DNA of 64,000 bases. Source: Budorcas taxicolor (lineage: Eukaryota > Chordata > Mammalia > Artiodactyla > Bovidae). A model generated the notes under the pieces. The model did not search any database and was not told the DNA's origin. It saw nothing but the letters and a program-made list of their open reading frames with translations. Shown piece by piece: positions 1 to 12,406 of the stretch. The stretch covers positions 248,001-312,000 of the forward strand of contig NW_026291481.1 of assembly GCF_023091745.1 (NCBI RefSeq), written 5' to 3'. The first letter of the stretch is position 1, and the number at the start of each line of letters is the position of its first letter. The position numbers were made by a program, and so were the translations under genes.

Positions 1-184
1 CACGAGGCTTTCCCACAGGGCTGTGCCACGTGCCACCTTGGTGTGAGTCGATCCTCGGCGTGAAAGACGAGCCGGTGAAGGGAAAAGTGGTTCCTCTGGA
101 ATGGACTGAGACATCTGGGGGACTCTTGGAATGGTGGCACGACCCTGGAGTTCCTCTCGCCGTTCCTGTTGAGAGGGCCTCCTC
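1..184 (+). repeat. Partial satellite monomer at left edge
   Basis: The last 184 bp of a monomer whose start lies outside the window. It begins inside the third 13 bp unit of the micro-tandem (cacgagg) and runs to the phase point at 185. It carries a private change, gaaaagtggttcc instead of gaaaagaggttcc, near 83. The array therefore continues to the left. Confidence 0.95.
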
Positions 185-2296
185 TTGAGATGCGACGGGA
201 AGGCCGGGAACTCTTTCCCGACGAAGCAGTTAAAGGATCCCTCATCTCGATCTACGAGGCGGAATCGGGGCTCCTCTGAATGTGGGCGGGACCCTCGTGA
301 TTCCTCTCGAGTGGAGACGGGTATGTCGGGGAACTTCTTGATTTGCACCAAGGGTGTGAAGGACCCTTTCGAAGTTCCAGAGGTGAGGTGTGATCAGCCT
401 CGAGACGCCTCAGCGGAAATGGGCCTCATCTCGCCTGGAGGGGAGAACCTCCTGGATTTTTTCGAGTTGCGGCAGGTCTCCTCGAGTTACGACGGGGACC
501 TCAGGGACCCGCTCTGGTGGCCTCAGGAAAGGCCAGTCCCCATGCGAGTTGCTAGGGGACCTCTCGGGATTCCTCTCCCGTCCATGCCGGGGCCTCAGTC
601 CTTGTGTGGATTCGGGGCCGGAACCTGAGGATTCCTCTCCAGTGTTGCCATGGATCTTGGGGTGCTTCTGAGTCTCCCCAGGGGAGTCAGGCCTCGTCTC
701 GAGTGGGGGCATGCACGTGCGCTTTCCTCCCGAGCTGCAGCAGTAGTGTCACGCTTCCTGTCACGTGGATCAAGGGATCTGTGGCTTTCGCTCGAGGCTG
801 GCCCTCGAGGCTTTCCCACGAGGCTTTCCCACAGGGCTGTGCCACGTGCCACCTTGGTGTGAGTCGATCCTCGGCGTGAAAGACGAGCCGGTGAAGGGAA
901 AAGAGTTTCCTCTGGAATGGACTGAGACATCTGGGGGACTCTTGGAATGCTGGCTCGACCCTGGAGTTCCTCTCGCCGTTCCTGTTGAGAGGGCCTCCTC
1001 TTGAGATGCGACGGGAACGCCGGGAACTCTTTCCCGACGAAGCAGGGAAAGGATCCCTCATCTCGAGCTACGAGGCGGAAACGGGGCTCCTCTGAATGTG
1101 GGCGGGACCCTCGTGATTCCTCTCGAGTGGAGACGGGTATGTCGGGGAACTTCTTGATTTGCACCAAGGGTGTGAAGGACCCTTTCGAAGTTCAAGAGGT
1201 GAGGTGTGATCAGCCTCGAGACGCCTCAGCGGAAATGGGCCTCATCTCGCCTGGAGTGGAGAACCTCCTGGATTTCCTCGAGTTGTGGCAGGTCTTCTCG
1301 AGTTACGACGGGGACCTCAGGGACCCGCTCTGGTGGCCTCAGGAAAGGCCAGTCCCCATGCGAGTTGCTAGGGGACCTCTCGGGATTCCTCTCCCGTCCA
1401 TGCCGGGGCCTCTGTCCTTGTGTGGAGTCGGGGCCGGAACCTGAGGATTCCTCTCCAGTGTTGCCATGGATCTTGGGGTGCTTCTGAGTCTCCCCAGGGG
1501 AGTCAGGCCTCGTCTCGAGTGGGGGCATGCACGTGCGCTTTCCTCCCGAGCTGCAGCAGTAGTGTCACGCTTCCTGTCACTTGGATCAAGGGATCTGTGG
1601 CTTTCCCTCGAGGCTGTCCCTCGAGGCTTTCCCACGAGGCTTTCCCACAGGGCTGTGCCACGTGCCACCTTGGTGTGAGTCGATCCTCGGCGTGAAAGAC
1701 GAGCCGGTGAAGGGAAAAGAGGTTCCTCTGGAATGGACTGAGACATCTGGGGGACTCTTGGAATGGTGGCACGACCCTGGAATTCCTCTCGCCGTTCCTG
1801 TTGAGAGGGCCTCCTCTTGAGATGCGACGGGAACGCCGGGAACACTTTCCCGACGAAGCAGGGAAAGGATCCCTCATCTCGAGCTACGAGGCGGAAACGG
1901 GGCTCCTCTGGATGTGGGCGGGACCCTCGTGATTCCTCTCGAGTGGAGACGGGTATGTCGGGGAACTTCTTGATTTGCACCAAGGGTGTGAAGGACCCTT
2001 TCGAAGTTCCAGAGGGGAGGTGTGATCAGCCTCGAGACGCCTCAGCGGAAATGGGCCTCATCTCGCCTGGAGGGGAGAACCTCCTGGATTTTCTCGAGTT
2101 GCGGCAGGTCTTCTCGAGTTACGACGGGAACCTCAGGGACCCGCTCTGGTGGCCTCAGGAAAGGCCAGTCCCCATGCGAGTTGCTAGGGGACCTCTCGGG
2201 ATTCCTCTCCCATCCATGCCGGGGCCTCAGTCCTTGTGTGGAGTCGGGGCCGGAACCTGAGGATTCCTCTCCAGTGTTGCCATGGATCTTGGGGTG

Positions 2297-2301
2297 CTAT
2301 G
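2297..2301 (+). other. One-base deletion shared by four monomers (tgctatgag for tgcttctgag)
   Basis: The string ggggtgctatgagtc here replaces ggggtgcttctgagtc and shortens the monomer at 1817 to 815 bp. The same change is at about 3111, 5559 and 6372, in monomers 2632, 5079 and 5893, and nowhere else that I can see. Its sharing by four nearby monomers shows local spread by duplication or conversion. The monomer at 5079 lost one further g (gagtggggcatg, near 5598) and is 814 bp. Confidence 0.85.
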
Positions 2302-2631
2302 AGTCTCCCCAGGGGAGTCAGGCCTCGTCTCGAGTGGGGGCATGCACGTGCGCTTTCCTCCCGAGCTGCAGCAGTAGTGTCACGCTTCCTGTCACGTGGA
2401 TCAAGGGATCTGTGGCTTTCCCTCGAGGCTGTCCCTCGAGGCTTTCCCACGAGGCTTTCCCAAAGGGCTGTGCCACGTGCCACCTTGGTGTGAGTCGATC
2501 CTCGGCGTGAAAGACGAGCCGGTGAAGGGAAAAGAGGTTCCTCTGGAATGGACTGAGACATCTGGGGGACTCTTGGAATGGTGGCACGACCCTGGAGTTC
2601 CTCTCGCCGTTCCTGTTGAGAGGGCCTCCTC

Positions 2632-5600
2632 TTGAGATGCGACGGGAACGCCGGGAACTCTTTCCCGACGAAGCAGGGAAAGGATCCCTCATCTCGAGCT
2701 ACGAGGCGGAAACGGGGCTCCTCTGGATGTGGGCGGGACCCTCGTGATTCCTCTCGAGTGGAGACGGGTATGTCGGGGAACTTCTTGATTTGCACCAAGG
2801 GTGTGAAGGACCCTTTCGAAGTTCCAGAGGGGAGGTGTGATCAGCCTCGAGACGCCTCAGCGGAAATGGGCCTCATCTCGCCTGGAGGGGAGAACCTCCT
2901 GGATTTTCTCGAGTTGCGGCAGGTCTTCTCGAGTTACGACGGGGACCTCAGGGACCCGCTCTGGTGGCCTCAGGAAAGGCCAGTCCCCATGCGAGTTGCT
3001 AGGGGACCTCTCGGGATTCCTCTCCCGTCCATGCCGGGGCCTCAGTCCTTGTGTGGAGTCGGGGCCGGGACCTGAGGATTCCTCTCCAGTGTTGCCATGG
3101 ATCTTGGGGTGCTATGAGTCTCCCCAGGGGAGTCAGGCCTCGTCTCGAGTGGGGGCATGCACGTGCGCTTTCCTCCCGAGCTGCAGCAGTAGTGTCACGC
3201 TTCCTGTCACGTGGATCAAGGGATCTGTGGCTTTCCCTCGAGGCTGTCCCTCGAGGCTTTCCCACGAGGCTTTCCCACAGGGCTGTGCCACGTGCCACCT
3301 TGGTGTGAGTCGATCCTCGGCGTGAAAGACGAGCCGGTGAAGGGAAAAGAGGTTCCTCTGGAATGGACTGAGACATCTGGGGGACTCTTGGAATGGTGGC
3401 ACGACCCTGGAGTTCCTCTCGCCGTTCCTGTTGAGAGGGCCTCCTCTTGAGATGCGACGGGAACGCCGGGAACTCTTTCCCGACGAAGCAGGGAAAGGAT
3501 CCCTCATCTCGAGCTACGAGGCGGAAACGGGGCTCCTCTGGATGTGGGAGGGACCCTCGTGATTCCTCTCGAGTGGAGACGGCTAGGTCGGGGAACTTCT
3601 TGATTTGCACCAAGGGTGTGAAGGACCCTTTCGAAGTTCCAGAGGTGAGGTGTGATCAGCCTGGAGACGCCTCAGCGGAAATGGGCCTCATCTCACCTGG
3701 AGGGGAGAACCTCCTGGATTTTCTCGAGTTGCGGCAGGTCTTCTCGAGTTACGACGGGGACCTCAGGGACCCGCTCTGGTGGCTTCAGCAAAGGCCAGTC
3801 CCCATGCGAGTTGCTAGGGGACCTCTCGGGATTCCTCTCCCGTCCATGCCGGGACCTCAGTCCTTGTGTGGAGTCGGGGCCGGAACCTGAGGATTCCTCT
3901 CCAGTGTTGCCATGGATCTTGGGGTGCTTCTGAGTCTCCCCAGGGGAGTCAGGCCTCGTCTCGAGTGGGGGCATGCACGTGCGCTTTCCTCCCGAGCTGC
4001 AGCAGTAGTGTCACGCTTCCTGTCACGTGGATCAAGGGATCTGTGGCTTTCCCTCGAGGCTGTCCCTCGAGGCTTTCCCACGAGGCTTTCCCACAGGGCT
4101 GTGCCACGTGCCACCTTGGTGTGACTCGATCCTCGGCGTGAAAGACGAGCCGGTGAAGGGAAAAGAGGTTCCTCTGGAATGGACTGAGACATCTGGGGGA
4201 CTCTTGGAATGGTGGCACGACCCTGGAGTTCCTCTCGCCGTTCCTTTTGAGAGGGCCTCCTCTTGAGATGCGACGGGAAGGCCGGGAACTCTTTCCCGAC
4301 GAAGCAGGGAAAGGATCCCTCATCTCGAGCTACGAGGCGGAAACGGGGCTCCTCTGAATGTGGGCGGGACCCTCGTGATTCCTCTCGAGTGGAGACGGGT
4401 ATGTCGGGGAACTTCTTGATTTGCACCAAGGGTGTGAAGGACCCTTTCGAAGTTCCAGAGGTGAGGTGTGATCAGCCTCGAGACGCCTCAGCGGAAATGG
4501 GCCTCATCTCGCCTGGAGGGGAGAACCTCCTGGATTTTCTCGAGTTGCGGCAGGTCTTCTCGAGTTACGACGGGGACCTCAGGGACCCGCTCTGGTGGCC
4601 TCAGGAAAGGCCAGTCCCCATGCGAGTTGCTAGGGGACCTCTCGGGATTCCTCTCCCGTCCATGCCGGGGCCTCAGTCCTTGTGTGGAGTCGGGGCCGGA
4701 ACCTGAGGATTCGTCTCCAGTGTTGCCATGGATCTTGGGGTGCTTCTGAGTCTCCCCAGGGGAGTCAGGCCTCGTCTCGAGTGGGGGCATGCACGTGCGC
4801 TTTCCTCCCGAGCTGCAGCAGCAGTGTCACGCTTCCTGTCACGTGGATCAAGGGATCTGTGGCTTTCCCTCGAGGCTGTCCCTCGAGGCTTTCCCACGAG
4901 GCTTTCCCACAGGGCTGTGCCACGTGCCACCTTGGTGTGAGTCGATCCTCGGCGTGAAAGACGAGCCGGTGAAGGGAAAAGAGGTTCCTCTGGAATGGAC
5001 TGAGACATCTGGGGGACTCTTGGAATGCTGGCTCGACCCTGGAGTTCCTCTCGCCGTTCCTGTTGAGAGGGCCTCCTCTTGAGATGCGACGGGAACGCCG
5101 GGAACTCTTTCCCGACGAAGCAGGGAAAGGATCCCTCATCTCGAGCTACGAGGCGGAAACCGGGCTCCTCTGGATGTGGGCGGGACCCTCGTGATTCCTC
5201 TCGAGTGGAGACGGGTATGTCGGGGAACTTCTTGATTTGCACCAAGGGTGTGAAGGACCCTTTCGAAGTTCCAGAGGTGAGGTGTGATCAGCCACGAGAC
5301 GCCTCAGCGGACATGGGCCTCATCTCGCCTGGAGGGGAGAACCTCCTGGATTTTCTCGAGTTGCGGCAGGTCTTCTCGAGTTACGACGGGGACCTCAGGG
5401 ACCCGGTCTGGTGGCCTCAGGAAAGGCCAGTCCCCATGCGAGTTTCTAGGGGACCTCTCGGGATTCCTCTCCCGTCCATGCCGGGGCCTCAGTCCTTGTG
5501 TGGAGTCGGGGCCGGAACCTGAGGATTCCTCTCCAGTGTTGCCATGGATCTTGGGGTGCTATGAGTCTCCCCAGGGGAGTCAGGCCTCGTCTCGAGTGGG

Positions 5601-5892
5601 GCATGCACGTGCGCTTTCCTCCCGAGCTGCAGCAGTAGTGTCACGCTTCCTGTCACGTGGATCAAGGGATCTGTGGCTTTCCCTCGAGGCTGTCCCTCGA
5701 GGCTTTCCCACGAGGCTTTCCCACAGGGCTGTGCCACGTGCCACCTTGGTGTGAGTCGATCCTCGGCGTGAAAGACGAGCCGGTGAAGGGAAAAGAGGTT
5801 CCTCTGGAATGGACTGAGACATCTGGGGGACTCTTGGAATGGTGGCACGACCCTGGAGTTCCTCTCGCCGTTCCTGTTGAGAGGGCCTCCTC
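2632..5892 (+). repeat. Higher-order unit, domain A copy 1 (four monomers b-q-a-d)
   Basis: Monomers at 2632 (b: ccagaggggagg, gggccgggacctg, tgctatgagtc), 3447 (q: gtgggagggaccc, ctcagcaaagg), 4263 (a: cgggaaggccggg, cagcagcagtgtc, gaatgctggctcg) and 5079 (d: gcggacatggg, gaaaccgggctcc) form an ordered set. The same order of sub-types recurs from 5893. Length 3261 bp, because three one-base deletions lie inside. Confidence 0.75.
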
Positions 5893-8800
5893 TTGAGATG
5901 CGACGGGAACGCCGGGAACTCTTTCCCGACGAAGCAGGGAAAGGATCCCTCATCTCGAGCTACGAGGCGGAAACGGGGCTCCTCTGGATGTGGGCGGGAC
6001 CCTCGTGATTCCTCTCGAGTGGAGACGGGTATGTCGGGGAACTTCTTGATTTGCACCAAGGGTGTGAAGGACCCTTTCGAAGTTCCAGAGGGGAGGTGTG
6101 ATCAGCCTCGAGACGCCTCAGCGGAAATGGGCCTCATCTCGCCTGGAGGGGAGAACCTCCTGGATTTTCTCGAGTTGCGGCAGGTCTTCTCGAGTTACGA
6201 CGGGGACCTCAGGGACCCGCTCTGGTGGCCTCAGGAAAGGCCAGTCCCCATGCGAGTTGCTAGGGGACCTCTCGGGATTCCTCTCCCGTCCATGCCGGGG
6301 CCTCAGTCCTTGTGTGGAGTCGGGGCCGGGACCTGAGGATTCCTCTCCAGTGTTGCCATGGATCTTGGGGTGCTATGAGTCTCCCCAGGGGAGTCAGGCC
6401 TCGTCTCGAGTGGGGGCATGCACGTGCGCTTTCCTCCCGAGCTGCAGCAGTAGTGTCACGCTTCCTGTCACGTGGATCAAGGGATCTGTGGCTTTCCCTC
6501 GAGGCTGTCCCTCGAGGCTTTCCCACGAGGCTTTCCCACAGGGCTGTGCCACGTGCCACCTTGGTGTGAGTCGATCCTCGGCGTGAAAGACGAGCCGGTG
6601 AAGGGAAAAGAGGTTCCTCTGGAATGGACTGAGACATCTGGGGGACTCTTGGAATGGTGGCACGACCCTGGAGTTCCTCTCGCCGTTCCTGTTGAGAGGG
6701 CCTCCTCTTGAGATGCGACGGGAACGCCGGGAACTCTTTCCCGACGAAGTAGGGAAAGGATCCCTCATCTCGAGCTACGAGGCGGAAACGGGGCTCCTCT
6801 GGATGTGGGAGGGACCCTCGTGATTCCTCTCGAGTGGAGACGGGTATGTCGGGGAACTTCTGGATTTGCACCAAGGGTGTGAAGGACCCTTTCGAAGTTC
6901 CAGAGGTGAGGTGTGATCAGCCTGGAGACGCCTCAGCGGAAATGGGCCTCATCTCACCTGGAGGGGAGAACCTCCTGGATTTTCTCGAGTTGCGGCAGGT
7001 CTTCTCGAGTTACGACGGGGACCTCAGGGACCCGCTCTGGTGGCCTCAGCAAAGGCCAGTCCCCATCCGAGTTGCTAGGGGACCTCTCGGGATTCCTCTC
7101 CCGTCCATGCCGGGACCGCAGTCCTTGTGTGGAGTCGGGGCCGGAACCTGAGGATTCCTCTCCAGTGTTGCCATGGATCTTGGGGTGCTTCTGAGTCTCC
7201 CCAGGGGAGTCAGGCCTCGTCTCGAGTGGGGGCATGCACGTGCGCTTTCCTCCCGAGCTGCAGCAGTAGTGTCACGCTTCCTGTCACGTGGATCAAGGGA
7301 TCTGTGGCTTTCCCTCGAGGCTGTCCCTCGAGGCTTTCCCACGAGGCTTTCCCACAGGGCTGTGCCACGTGCCACCTTGGTGTGAGTCGATCCTCGGCGT
7401 GAAAGACGAGCCGGTGAAGGGAAAAGAGGTTCCTCTGGAATGGACTGAGACATCTGGGGGACTCTTGGAATGGTGGCACGACCCTGGAGTTCCTCTCGCC
7501 GTTCCTGTTGAGAGGGCCTCCTCTTGAGATGCGACGGGAACGCCGGGAACTCTTTCCCGACGAAGTAGGGAAAGGATCCCTCATCTCGAGCTACGAGGCG
7601 GAAACGGGGCTCCTCTGGATGTGGGCGGGACCCTCGTGATTCCTCTCGAGTGGAGACGGGTATGTCGGGGAACTTCTTGATTTGCACCAAGGGTGTGAAG
7701 GACCCTTTCGAAGTTCCAGAGGTGAGGTGTGATCAGCCTGGAGACGCCTCAGCGGAAATGGGCCTCATCTCACCTGGAGGGGAGAACCTCCTGGATTTTC
7801 TCGAGTTGCGGCAGGTCTTCTCGAGTTACGACGGGGACCTCAGGGACCCGCTCTGGTGGCCTCAGCAAAGGCCAGTCCCCATGCGAGTTGCTAGGGGACC
7901 TCTCGGGATTCCTCTCCCGTCCATGCCGGGACCTCAGTCCTTGTGTGGAGTCGGGGCCGGAACCTGAGGATTCCTCTCCAGTGTTGCCATGGATCTTGGG
8001 GTGCTTCTGAGTCTCCCCAGGGGAGTCAGGCCTCGTCTCGAGTGGGGGCATGCACGTGCGCTTTCCTCCCGAGCTGCAGCAGTAGTGTCACGCTTCCTGT
8101 CACGTGGATCAAGGGATCTGTGGCTTTCCCTCGAGGCTGTCCCTCGAGGCTTTCCCACGAGGCTTTCCCACAGGGCTGTGCCACGTGCCACCTTGGTGTG
8201 AGTCGATCCTCGGCGTGAAAGACGAGCCGGTGAAGGGAAAAGAGGTTCCTCTGGAATGGACTGAGACATCTGGGGGACTCTTGGAATGGTGGCACGACCC
8301 TGGAGTTCCTCTCGCCGTTCCTGTTGAGAGGGCCTCCTCTTGAGATGCGACGGGAAGGCCGGGAACTCTTTCCCGACGAAGCAGGGAAAGGATCCCTCAT
8401 CTCGAGCTATGAGGCGGAAACGGGGCTCCTCTGAATGTGGGCGGGACCCTCGTGATTCCTCTCGAGTGGAGACGGGTATGTCGGGGAACTTCTTGATTTG
8501 CACCAAGGGTGTGAAGGACCCTTTCGAAGTTCCAGAGGTGAGGTGTGATCAGCCTCGAGACGCCTCAGCGGAAATGGGCCTCATCTCGCCTGGAGGGGAG
8601 AACCTCCTGGATTTTCTCGAGTTGCGGCAGGTCTTCTCGAGTTACGACGGGGACCTCAGGGACCCGCTCTGGTGGCCTCAGGAAAGGCCAGTCCCCATGC
8701 GAGTTGCTAGGGGACCTCTCGGGATTCCTCTCCCGTCCATGCCGGGGACTCAGTCCTTGTGTGGAGTCGGGGCCGGAACCTGAGGATTCCTCTCCAGTGT

Positions 8801-9958
8801 TGCCATGGATCTTGGGGTGCTTCTGTGTCTCCCCAGGGGAGTCAGGCCTCGTCTCGAGTGGGGGCATGCACGTGCGCTTTCCTCCCGAGCTGCAGCAGCA
8901 GTGTCACGCTTCCTGTCACGTGGATCAAGGGATCTGTGGCTTTCCCTCGAGGCTGTCCCTCGAGGCTTTCCCACGAGGCTTTCCCACAGGGCTGTGCCAC
9001 GTGCCACCTTGGTGTGAGTCGATCCTCGGCGTGAAAGACGAGCCGGTGAAGGGAAAAGAGGTTCCTCTGGAATGGACTGAGACATCTGGGGGACTCTTGG
9101 AATGCTGGCTCGACCCTGGAGTTCCTCTCGCCGTTCCTGTTGAGAGGGCCTCCTCTTGAGATGCGACGGGAACGCCGGGAACTCTTTCCCGACGAAGCAG
9201 GGAAAGGATCCCTCATCTCGAGCTACGAGGCGGAAACCGGGCTCCTCTGGATGTGGGCGGGACCCTCGTGATTCCTCTTGAGTGGAGACGGGTATGTCGG
9301 GGAACTTCTTGATTTGCACCAAGGGTGTGAAGGACCCTTTCGAAGTTCCAGAGGTGAGGTGTGATCAGCCTCGAGACGCCTCAGCGGACATGGGCCTCAT
9401 CTCGCCTGGAGGGGAGAACCTCCTGGATTTTCTCGAGTTGCGGCAGGTCTTCTCGAGTTACGACGGGGACCTCAGGGACCCGCTCTGGTGGCCTCAGGAA
9501 AGGCCAGTCCCCATGCGAGTTGCTAGGGGACCTCTCGGGATTCCTCTCCCGTCCATGCCAGGGCCTCAGTCCTTGTGTGGAGTCGGGGCCGGAACCTGAG
9601 GATTCCTCTCCAGTGTTGCCATGGATCTTGGGGTGCTTCTGAGTCTCCCCAGGGGAGTCAGGCCTCGTCTCGAGTGGGGGCATGCACGTGCGCTTTCCTC
9701 CCGAGCTGCAGCAGTAGTGTCACGCTTCCTGTCACGTGGATCAAGGGATCTGTGGCTTTCCCTCGAGGCTGTCCCTCGAGGCTTTCCCACAGGGCTGTGC
9801 CACGTGCCACCTTGGTGTGAGTCGATCCTCGGCGTGAAAGACGAGCCGGTGAAGGGAAAAGAGGTTCCTCTGGAATGGACTGAGACATCTGGGGGACTCT
9901 TGGAATGGTGGCACGACCCTGGAGTTCCTCTCGCCGTTCCTGTTGAGAGGGCCTCCTC
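5893..9958 (+). repeat. Higher-order unit, domain A copy 2 (five monomers b-q-q-a-d)
   Basis: Monomers at 5893 (b), 6708 (q), 7524 (q), 8340 (a) and 9156 (d) repeat the order of 2632-5892 with the q monomer present twice. The two q copies differ: the one at 6708 has gtgggaggg and aacttctggattt, while that at 7524 has the ordinary forms; both begin with gacgaagtaggg. This looks like a one-monomer gain by unequal exchange. The last monomer is 13 bp short (see 9756-9794). Confidence 0.75.
9756..9794 (+). repeat. 13 bp micro-tandem contracted to three units
   Basis: In the monomer at 9156-9958 the block reads ctttccctcgagg, ctgtccctcgagg, ctttcccacaggg; the unit ctttcccacgagg is missing. The monomer is 803 bp, exactly 13 less than 816. 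This is the size expected from slippage or misaligned exchange by one 13 bp unit. Confidence 0.95.
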
Positions 9959-12406
9959 TTGAGATGCGACGGGAACGCCGGGAACTCTTTCCCGACGAAG
10001 CAGGGAAAGGATCCCTCATCTCGAGCTACGAGGCGGAAACGGGGCTCCTCTGGATGTGGGCGGGACCCTCGTGATTCCTCTCGAGTGGAGACGGGTATGT
10101 CGGGGAACTTCTTGATTTGCACCAAGGGTGTGAAGGACCCTTTCGAAGTTCCATAGGTGAGGTGTGATCTGCCTCGAGACGCCTCATCGGAAATGGGCCT
10201 CATCTCCCCTGGAGGGGAGAACCTCCTGGATTTTCTCGAGTTGCGGCAGGTCTTCTCGAGTTACGACGGGGACCTCAGGGACCCGCTCTGGTGGCCTCAG
10301 GAAAGGCCAGTCCCCATGCGAGTTGCTAGGGGACCTCTCGGGATTCCTCTCCCGTCCATGCCGGGGCCTCAGTCCTTGTGTGGAGTCGGGGCCGGAACCT
10401 GAGGATTCCTCTTCAGTGTTGCCATGGATCTTGGGGTGCTTCTGAGTCTCCCCAGGGGAGTCAGTCCTCGTCTCGAGTGGGGGCATGCACGTGCGCTTTC
10501 CTCCCGAGCTGCAGCAGTAGTGTCACGCTTCCTGTCACGTGGATCAAGGGATATGTGGCTTTCCCTCGAGGCTGTCCCTCGAGGCTTTCCCACGAGGCTT
10601 TCCCACAGGGCTGTGCCACGTGCCACCTTGGTGTGAGTCGATCCTCGGCGTGAAAGACGAGCCGGTGAAGGGAAAAGAGGTTCCTCTGGAATGGACTGAG
10701 ACATCTGGGGGACTCTTGGAATGGTGGCACGACCCTGGAGTTCCTCTCGCCGTTCCTGTTGAGAGGGCCTCCTCTTGAGATGCGACGGGAACGCCGGGAA
10801 CTCTTTCCCGACGAAGCAGGGAAAGGATCCCTCATCTCGAGCTACGAGGCGGAAACGGGGCTCCTCTGGATGTGGGCGGGACCCTTGTGATTCCTCTCGA
10901 GTGGAGACGGGTATGTCGGGGAACTTCTTGATTTGCACCAAGGGTTTGAAGGACCCTTTCGAAGTTCCAGAGGTGAGGTGTGATCAGCCTCGAGACGCCT
11001 CATCGGAAATGGGCCTCATCTCCCCTGGAGGGGAGAACCTCCTGGATTTTCTCGAGTTGCGGCAGGTCTTCTCGAGTTACGACGGGGACCTCAGGGACCC
11101 GCTCTGGTGGCCTCAGGAAAGGCCAGTCCCCATGCGAGTTGCTAGGGGACCTCTCGGGATTCCTCTCCCGTCCATGCCGGGGCCTCAGTCCTTGTGTGGA
11201 GTCGGGGCCGGAACCTGAGGATTCCTCTCCAGTGTTGCCATGGATCTTGGGGTGCTTCTGAGTCTCCCCAGGGGAGTCAGGCCTCGTCTCGAGTGGGGGC
11301 ATGCACGTGCGCTTTCCTCCCGAGCTGCAGCAGCAGTGTCACGCTTCCTGTCACGTGGATCAAGGGATCTGTGGCTTTCCCTCGAGGCTGTCCCTCGAGG
11401 CTTTCCCACGAGGCTTTCCCACAGGGCTGTGCCACGTGCCACCTTGGTGTTAGTCGATCCTCGGCGTGAAAGACGAGCCGGTGAAGGGAAAAGAGGTTCC
11501 TCTGGAATGGACTGAGACATCTGGGGGACTCTTGGAATGCTGGCTCGACCCTGGAGTTCCTCTCGCCGTTCCTGTTGAGAGGGCCTCCTCTTGAGATGCG
11601 ACGGGAACGCCGGGAACTCTTTCCCGACGAAGCAGGGAAAGGATCCCTCATCTCGAGCTACGAGGCGGAAACGGGGCTCCTCTGGATGTGGGCGGGACCC
11701 TCGTGATTCCTCTCGAGTGGAGACGGGTATGTCGGGGAACTTCTTGATTTGCACCAAGGGTGTGAAGGACCCTTTCGAAGTTCCATAGGTGAGGTGTGAT
11801 CTGCCTCGAGACGCCTCATCGGAAATGGGCCTCATCTCCCCTGGAGGGGAGAACCTCCTGGATTTTCTCGAGTTGCGGCAGGTCTTCTCGAGTTACGACG
11901 GGGACCTCAGGGACCCGCTCTGGTGGCCTCAGGAAAGGCCAGTCCCCATGCGAGTTGCTAGGGGACCTCTCGGGATTCCTCTCCCGTCCATGCCGGGGCC
12001 TCAGTCCTTGTGTGGAGTCGGGGCCGGAACCTGAGGATTCCTCTCCAGTGTTGCCATGGATCTTGGGGTGCTTCTGAGTCTCCCCAGGGGAGTCAGTCCT
12101 CGTCTCGAGTGGGGGCATGCACGTGCGCTTTCCTCCCGAGCTGCAGCAGTAGTGTCACGCTTCCTGTCACGTGGATCAAGGGATCTGTGGCTTTCCCTCG
12201 AGGCTGTCCCTCGAGGCTTTCCCACGAGGCTTTCCCACAGGGCTGTGCCACGTGCCACCTTGGTGTGAGTCGATCCTCGGCGTGAAAGACGAGCCGGTGA
12301 AGGGAAAAGAGGTTCCTCTGGAATGGACTGAGACATCTGGGGGACTCTTGGAATGGTGGCACGACCCTGGAGTTCCTCTCGCCGTTCCTGTTGAGAGGGC
12401 CTCCTC
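9959..12406 (+). repeat. Dimeric spacing in domain A (monomers 9959 and 11591)
   Basis: The monomers starting at 9959 and 11591, 1632 bp apart, share ttccataggtg, gtgatctgcc, catcggaaatggg, ctcccctgg and gagtcagtcctcg. The monomer between them (10775) shares only the catcgg and ctcccctgg changes. This suggests an ancestral pair that was duplicated. Confidence 0.75.

Noticed and set aside
185..628. Recurrent plus-strand open frame of 147 codons starting at the phase point of nearly every monomer
   Set aside because: It starts at TTG, repeats in almost all copies because the period is a multiple of three, overlaps open frames on the other strand, and has no recognisable domain. Copies with frame-breaking 1-base indels are tolerated.
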